Source of the DNA: Algoriphagus aestuarii
GTDB taxonomy: Bacteria > Bacteroidota > Bacteroidia > Cytophagales > Cyclobacteriaceae
Assembly: GCA_017051695.1 (NCBI GenBank)
Contig: JAFIDK010000006.1
Span: forward strand, 1 to 64,000
Direction: 5' to 3'
DNA length: 64,000 bases
Shown here: positions 60,138 through 64,000 of the stretch, in pieces
How positions within the stretch are numbered: the stretch's first letter is position 1
Layout of the letters: every line of letters starts with the position of its first letter
The notes under the pieces: generated by a model
Told to the model about the DNA's origin: nothing
The model's input: only the letters and a program-made list of their open reading frames with translations
The model's database searches: none
Made by a program: the position numbers and the translations under genes

Positions 60138-61298
60138 TTACTCTTCCCAAAAATCAGGTTTCACATTTGTTCCTCTCAGTGTGCAATCCACGCATCTTCT
60201 TTCTGCTTTTCTAAACCCGATCGGTTCATAACATGTATCACAAAAAATCGGAATAGCCGGCATAAAGCCACCTGAATTAAAAGCAATCTCGTAGTCTTTG
60301 ATTAAAATGGTGTCTGGCTCGGCAATGCAACCAAAGTATTCAGGGACTTCTGGACGGCCCCAAGGGATCACATCCCTAAAATCAATCCATAACCTTTCCT
60401 GCTTCACCGTCCCGAGACTTACAAAACCCACCACAGGCGCATCCGGATTCTGATCATTTTTGATATTCCCTCCTATATTGGATGGTAGTGGGCTAAAAAT
60501 CGAACCCAAATCATCGGTATTTTTTCTCATTACTTCCCAAAACTCTGAAGCAGCTTTATCCAAAGCTTTCTGGGAAATCAGAACACTATATCTTACTGAC
60601 AGTCGCTCGTCGCCAGTGGGGATCTGGGCAATAGACTGTCTAAATACAAACTGATCTTCAAATCTGGAGGAAGTCTCCAGAATCAGATCTGAACTCAGTT
60701 GATCTCTGTAACAAAGACTGGTTTGATTTTCTTCAGTTGCCAAAACCACTGTTTTGCGATCTGGATCATATCGATATGCCGTAGGAATTTTGGGACGAAA
60801 AGCATACGTTTCATGATAGGTCCAAAGAAAATCATCTGCATTTTCGTCCCCTTTGGTGGTCAGGTATACTTCTATTCCGTTCTCATTTCTTTCAAACCCT
60901 ACATCGATGATTTCCGGTGTCAAAATAGGTTTTAAAAGCTCAGAAGAATAACTGTTCCCATCATTGGTAAAAATTCTCAATCGATAATTTTCTTGTTCAG
61001 AAATATCATTTGCAAATTCAAACCTACCGCTATCTAAAGGTGTCAATGAATATTGCTCACCCGATTCAGATTCCAAAAACACATTGGCTTCAGGATAAGT
61101 CTCTGTAAAGCCATCCTCTAGATTGATATTTCGAGTATAGCTCAACTTCAGGATACTAGGAATTCCTTCTGTATCCAAGTATCCCTCCACTACCAATACT
61201 TTCTCATCAGTCGGTTCTATTTCTGGCTCAAACGGTTCTCGGCAAGCGATAGCCAAAATCAAAATCACCCAGTATAAACGTGAAACCTTTATCATCAA
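60138..61298 (-). CDS. DUF4249 domain-containing lipoprotein
   Basis: A 386-residue predicted lipoprotein with signal VSRLYWVILILAIAC and lipobox AIAC (cysteine near 19). The family signature is visible as the start LVVEGYLDTEGIPSILKLSYT and the Cys-rich end FCDTCYEPIGFRKAERRCVD followed by NVKPDFWEE. Four cysteines in two CxxC pairs (CDTC and CVDC) near the C-terminus suggest disulfides or a metal site. It overlaps the upstream TonB-receptor gene by four bases and precedes the MG2-like gene by one base. The group looks like a surface complex with the receptor. Confidence 0.9.
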   Translation of the reverse strand: MMIKVSRLYWVILILAIACREPFEPEIEPTDEKVLVVEGYLDTEGIPSILKLSYTRNINLEDGFTETYPEANVFLESESGEQYSLTPLDSGRFEFANDISEQENYRLRIFTNDGNSYSSELLKPILTPEIIDVGFERNENGIEVYLTTKGDENADDFLWTYHETYAFRPKIPTAYRYDPDRKTVVLATEENQTSLCYRDQLSSDLILETSSRFEDQFVFRQSIAQIPTGDERLSVRYSVLISQKALDKAASEFWEVMRKNTDDLGSIFSPLPSNIGGNIKNDQNPDAPVVGFVSLGTVKQERLWIDFRDVIPWGRPEVPEYFGCIAEPDTILIKDYEIAFNSGGFMPAIPIFCDTCYEPIGFRKAERRCVDCTLRGTNVKPDFWEE

Positions 61299-64000
61299 AA
61301 CCTAAAATTATACGTGATAAATGGAATTGGCTTTGCAAAAATGGAAAGCTGATATCCTCTCAATTTTCCTCCTTCGGGCACATAATAGACTGAATAAGGA
61401 TTACTTCTTCCCAATAAATTATACACTCCAAATGACCAGGAAGCATGAGCCAATTTTTTGACTTTATGGTTTCCTTCCAGGTTTACAGAAAAATCCATTC
61501 TGAAATAATCGGGAATTCTGTAAGCGTTTCGATCGGAGAAATACACTCTTTCCGATCCAGCATAATCAAATTTGGAAATCGGGAGTGTAATCGGTCTACC
61601 TGTACTGTAATTCAGATTAAGTGACGTGTTAATTCTCTTACTCAATTCATAATTAGCCACTAAAACTACATGGTGAGGCTGGTCAAAATTGCTGGAATAA
61701 AACTCGCCGTCATTGATTTTTTCTACACTAGGTTCATCGGAAGTTTTCATGAGGGACCTGGAATAGGTGTAGGCCAATGAGCCTTTCAGTGCTCCGGTAT
61801 TTTTCTTCAGTAAGAACTCCACGCCATATGCTTTGCCATCCGAATTAAGCACATCCTGTTCGATGTCATCGTTTAAAACAATTTTTGCTCCTGAGCGATA
61901 ATCCAACAAATTGTTCATATACCTGTAATAGACCTCCGTTGAAAATTCCAACTTATTGCTCGCCAAGTTTCTATAGTACCCTACAGATCCTTGTCCCCCG
62001 ATTTGAGGTTTAATGTAGGTATCGCTCAGCTTCCAAGAATCTGTGGGTGAAATGGAGGAGGAGTTGGACAAGAGGTGAATATTCTGGCGCATCGTATTAA
62101 ACCCTATTTTCACGGAAGACCTATTGTCAAGGATATATCTTGCTGATGCCCTGAATTCAGGCCCATGATAGGTTTTTACATTCTCTCCTTTCCCATAGGT
62201 CTTTTCTCCTATTACATTGCTTTCTGTGATCGGGGCTCCTTCCACATATTCATTGATGGTCATTGGTCCCAGCATTTGATAGAACATATACCTGCCACCA
62301 TAACTGAAGGACAACTTTTCACTTAAGGTAAATTCGTCTCCAAAATACACGGAGATTTCTCTCGCATTTTCTTCCTGAAGTATATCTTCAATAACTATGG
62401 ATTCTGAGCCGTAAGGTTTATTTGTTCCGGGATTGATGGTGTATTGGATAGCATGCACACCGAATTTGAAAATATGATTGCTGTTTTTCCTGTATTCAAA
62501 ATCTGCTCTTGCAAACAGCTGATTGACATCAAATCCAAAGTCAAATGAATTTAATGGATTATCCTGTCCAATGATCCCAAACTCATAACCATCTTTTCCT
62601 ACAGTAAAATTTCCTTCCAATTGATCGTTAAAGAAGTGCCTCCATCCCAGTGAAAGATTTAAATTTTTATAAGAATAAGCCGTATCCGGATCAAAGCGGA
62701 AATCATCCTGGCTAAAATAGCCTGACAATTCAAGGATGTTTTTCTCATTTAAATTATGCTGGACATTTACATTCACGTCATAAAATGAAATCTTACTCCC
62801 GTTCAGGTCAGCTTCATCCTCTAATAGTTTTAATGCCCAATCAGAATAAGTAGTCCGAGCTCCTACAATAAAAGTGGTCTTTTCACCGACTGGTCCTTCT
62901 AAACTTAGCCTACTCGTCAAGATCCCTATACCGCCAGATCCCCCGATTTTATCTTTTCTTCCAAATTTGGGGTCTACTTGAAGGACAGAAGATAGTCTTC
63001 CTCCATAATTCACTGGGATCGAACCTTTGTACAACTCCACTCCGGAAGCGATATCTGCATTGAATGCAGAGAAAAACCCAAAAGCATGGGTAGGATTAAA
63101 CACTGTGGAATTGCCATAAAGAATCAGATTCTGATCAGCTGCTCCTCCCCTGACATTGAAGCCTGTGGTGGCTTCCCCTACTGTATTGACACCTGGCATG
63201 GTTAAGACTCCTCTGAGTACATCTACTTCACCCATGACAGCAGGCAGTCTTTTTACCTCTGCTATACTGATGGATTGCACTCCCATGTCCAGTTTATTGA
63301 TATTGGAAAGTGCTCCTGAGCTTACCACCACTTCATCCAAAGACATAATCGTCTCTTCGATACTCATATTGAGGATTCCATCTCCCCTCAGATCAATTTG
63401 CCGTTGCTCTTGGAAACCACCAATATTTTGAACCCAGATAGTATGTCTACCTTTTGGAAGAGTCAGCTGATATCGGCCATTTCTATCGGTAGCTACTTGC
63501 GAATATTTTACTTTTTCCAAAACCACAGCTCCATTCATCGGATTACCAGACTCAATACTAGTTACAACCCCTGAAAGCACAGCCGTACTTGATTCCGGAT
63601 TATCCGATGCTTTACCGATGATAAATCGTTTGTTTTTGTCAAACTCGCCTAAGGAATCACCGGCATTGACCAGTACCTCTTGGCGTTTTTGAATTTTAAA
63701 ATACTCTTCTGGGAAATCAATTAAGATCCTCTTTCCTTTAGAAACCCAAATTCTTTGAGAACTATCTATGGAATACGTTAAACCGGTATTCAAAAAGACC
63801 TCATCTAAAATCAACCTGATTTCAGAATTAGACGCTTGAAGGTTTACCTGGATATTTTCAACATCTGATTTTTTATAAAAAAATTGAAATGGAGTCTCTG
63901 ATTCTACTTTTTCTACAAACCTTTCAAAGGACATCCCTAAGAAGGTTCCTGATAATTTTGTAGATGTATTAGTTTGGGCAATACTGCCAAAAGTCAACAG
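61295..64000 (-). CDS. TonB-dependent receptor (partial, N-terminus outside the window)
   Basis: An outer-membrane TonB-dependent transporter, at least 901 residues. The visible N-terminus is the tail of a signal peptide (LLTFGSIAQ), continuing beyond 64000; the TTG at 63997 is not the start. After it come an STN domain (about 20-90: FERFVEKVESETPFQFFYKK), a carboxypeptidase-regulatory-like domain (VTSIESGNPMNGAVVL to about 225), the plug (SGALSNINKLDMGVQSI, PGVNTVGEATTGFNVRGG) and a 22-strand barrel ending IPFITYNFRF. The STN domain suggests signalling with a FecR-type anti-sigma factor, which could lie upstream. It is the first gene of the cluster seen here. The substrate is unknown. Confidence 0.94.
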   Translation of the reverse strand: MLTFGSIAQTNTSTKLSGTFLGMSFERFVEKVESETPFQFFYKKSDVENIQVNLQASNSEIRLILDEVFLNTGLTYSIDSSQRIWVSKGKRILIDFPEEYFKIQKRQEVLVNAGDSLGEFDKNKRFIIGKASDNPESSTAVLSGVVTSIESGNPMNGAVVLEKVKYSQVATDRNGRYQLTLPKGRHTIWVQNIGGFQEQRQIDLRGDGILNMSIEETIMSLDEVVVSSGALSNINKLDMGVQSISIAEVKRLPAVMGEVDVLRGVLTMPGVNTVGEATTGFNVRGGAADQNLILYGNSTVFNPTHAFGFFSAFNADIASGVELYKGSIPVNYGGRLSSVLQVDPKFGRKDKIGGSGGIGILTSRLSLEGPVGEKTTFIVGARTTYSDWALKLLEDEADLNGSKISFYDVNVNVQHNLNEKNILELSGYFSQDDFRFDPDTAYSYKNLNLSLGWRHFFNDQLEGNFTVGKDGYEFGIIGQDNPLNSFDFGFDVNQLFARADFEYRKNSNHIFKFGVHAIQYTINPGTNKPYGSESIVIEDILQEENAREISVYFGDEFTLSEKLSFSYGGRYMFYQMLGPMTINEYVEGAPITESNVIGEKTYGKGENVKTYHGPEFRASARYILDNRSSVKIGFNTMRQNIHLLSNSSSISPTDSWKLSDTYIKPQIGGQGSVGYYRNLASNKLEFSTEVYYRYMNNLLDYRSGAKIVLNDDIEQDVLNSDGKAYGVEFLLKKNTGALKGSLAYTYSRSLMKTSDEPSVEKINDGEFYSSNFDQPHHVVLVANYELSKRINTSLNLNYSTGRPITLPISKFDYAGSERVYFSDRNAYRIPDYFRMDFSVNLEGNHKVKKLAHASWSFGVYNLLGRSNPYSVYYVPEGGKLRGYQLSIFAKPIPFITYNFRF

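Noticed and set aside
63995-63997. TTG as the start of the TonB-dependent receptor
   Set aside because: The frame is open to the window edge and the first residues are the end of a signal peptide, so the gene continues beyond 64000.

Overview
The window comes from a Bacteroidota chromosome, most likely order Cytophagales, family Cyclobacteriaceae (Algoriphagus-like). The grounds are: a Bacteroidota-type 16S rRNA 5' end at the left edge; promoters of the Bacteroidota form (-33 TTG, about 19-21 bases, -7 TAnnTTTG); a type IX secretion C-terminal signal; and lineage-typical families (DUF2480, DUF4835, DUF5723, DUF4221-like, DUF4249, a TonB-dependent receptor with an STN domain, OstA-like). The genus is an inference and was not tested by database search.

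Layout. 1-4.1 kb: the start of an rRNA operon read leftward behind tandem promoters, preceded by rpmH-rnpA-S41 protease-tsaB-DUF2480 on the same strand. 4.1-9.2 kb: a divergent M61 aminopeptidase and a pair of secreted M16 proteins, one with an intact zinc site and one without. 9.4-13.3 kb: an adenosine-kinase-like PfkB kinase, a GNAT-like protein and rimO. 13.3-13.6 kb: a decayed GxxExxY fragment between imperfect inverted repeats. 13.6-20.6 kb: two secreted glycosidases around a fused 2-oxoacid dehydrogenase E1 and two outer-membrane barrel proteins. 20.6-23.4 kb: a small secreted cysteine-containing peptide between two beta-propeller-like lipoproteins. 23.5-24.7 kb: an AAA/DUF4143 ATPase gene that starts inside a perfect 43-bp palindrome. 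24.7-32 kb: a heteromeric RND efflux system without an outer-membrane factor gene. 32-37 kb: rlpA and sbcDC. 37-39.8 kb: a MarR-YceI-dioxygenase-hydrolase locus resembling the Bacillus Mhq quinone-stress genes, with two matching candidate operators. 39.8-43.3 kb: an alpha/beta hydrolase, an amidohydrolase and fabI. 43.4-48.5 kb: the housekeeping operon bamD-rpoZ-coaBC-DUF4835-recN. 48.5-58.5 kb: a T9SS cargo protein, an OstA-like protein, tilS, a cyclic-nucleotide-binding-domain protein, mdh, a DUF3352-like/beta-propeller fusion and an MscS channel. 58.5-64 kb: a TonB receptor, DUF4249 lipoprotein and MG2-like protein operon, with the receptor cut by the window end.

Most of the window is core metabolism, envelope biogenesis and RNA/DNA maintenance. 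The accessory signals most worth following are the peptide/propeller locus, the palindrome at the ATPase gene, the GxxExxY relic, and the MarR locus, where candidate operators can be read directly. I saw no CRISPR array, tRNA, insertion sequence or prophage.
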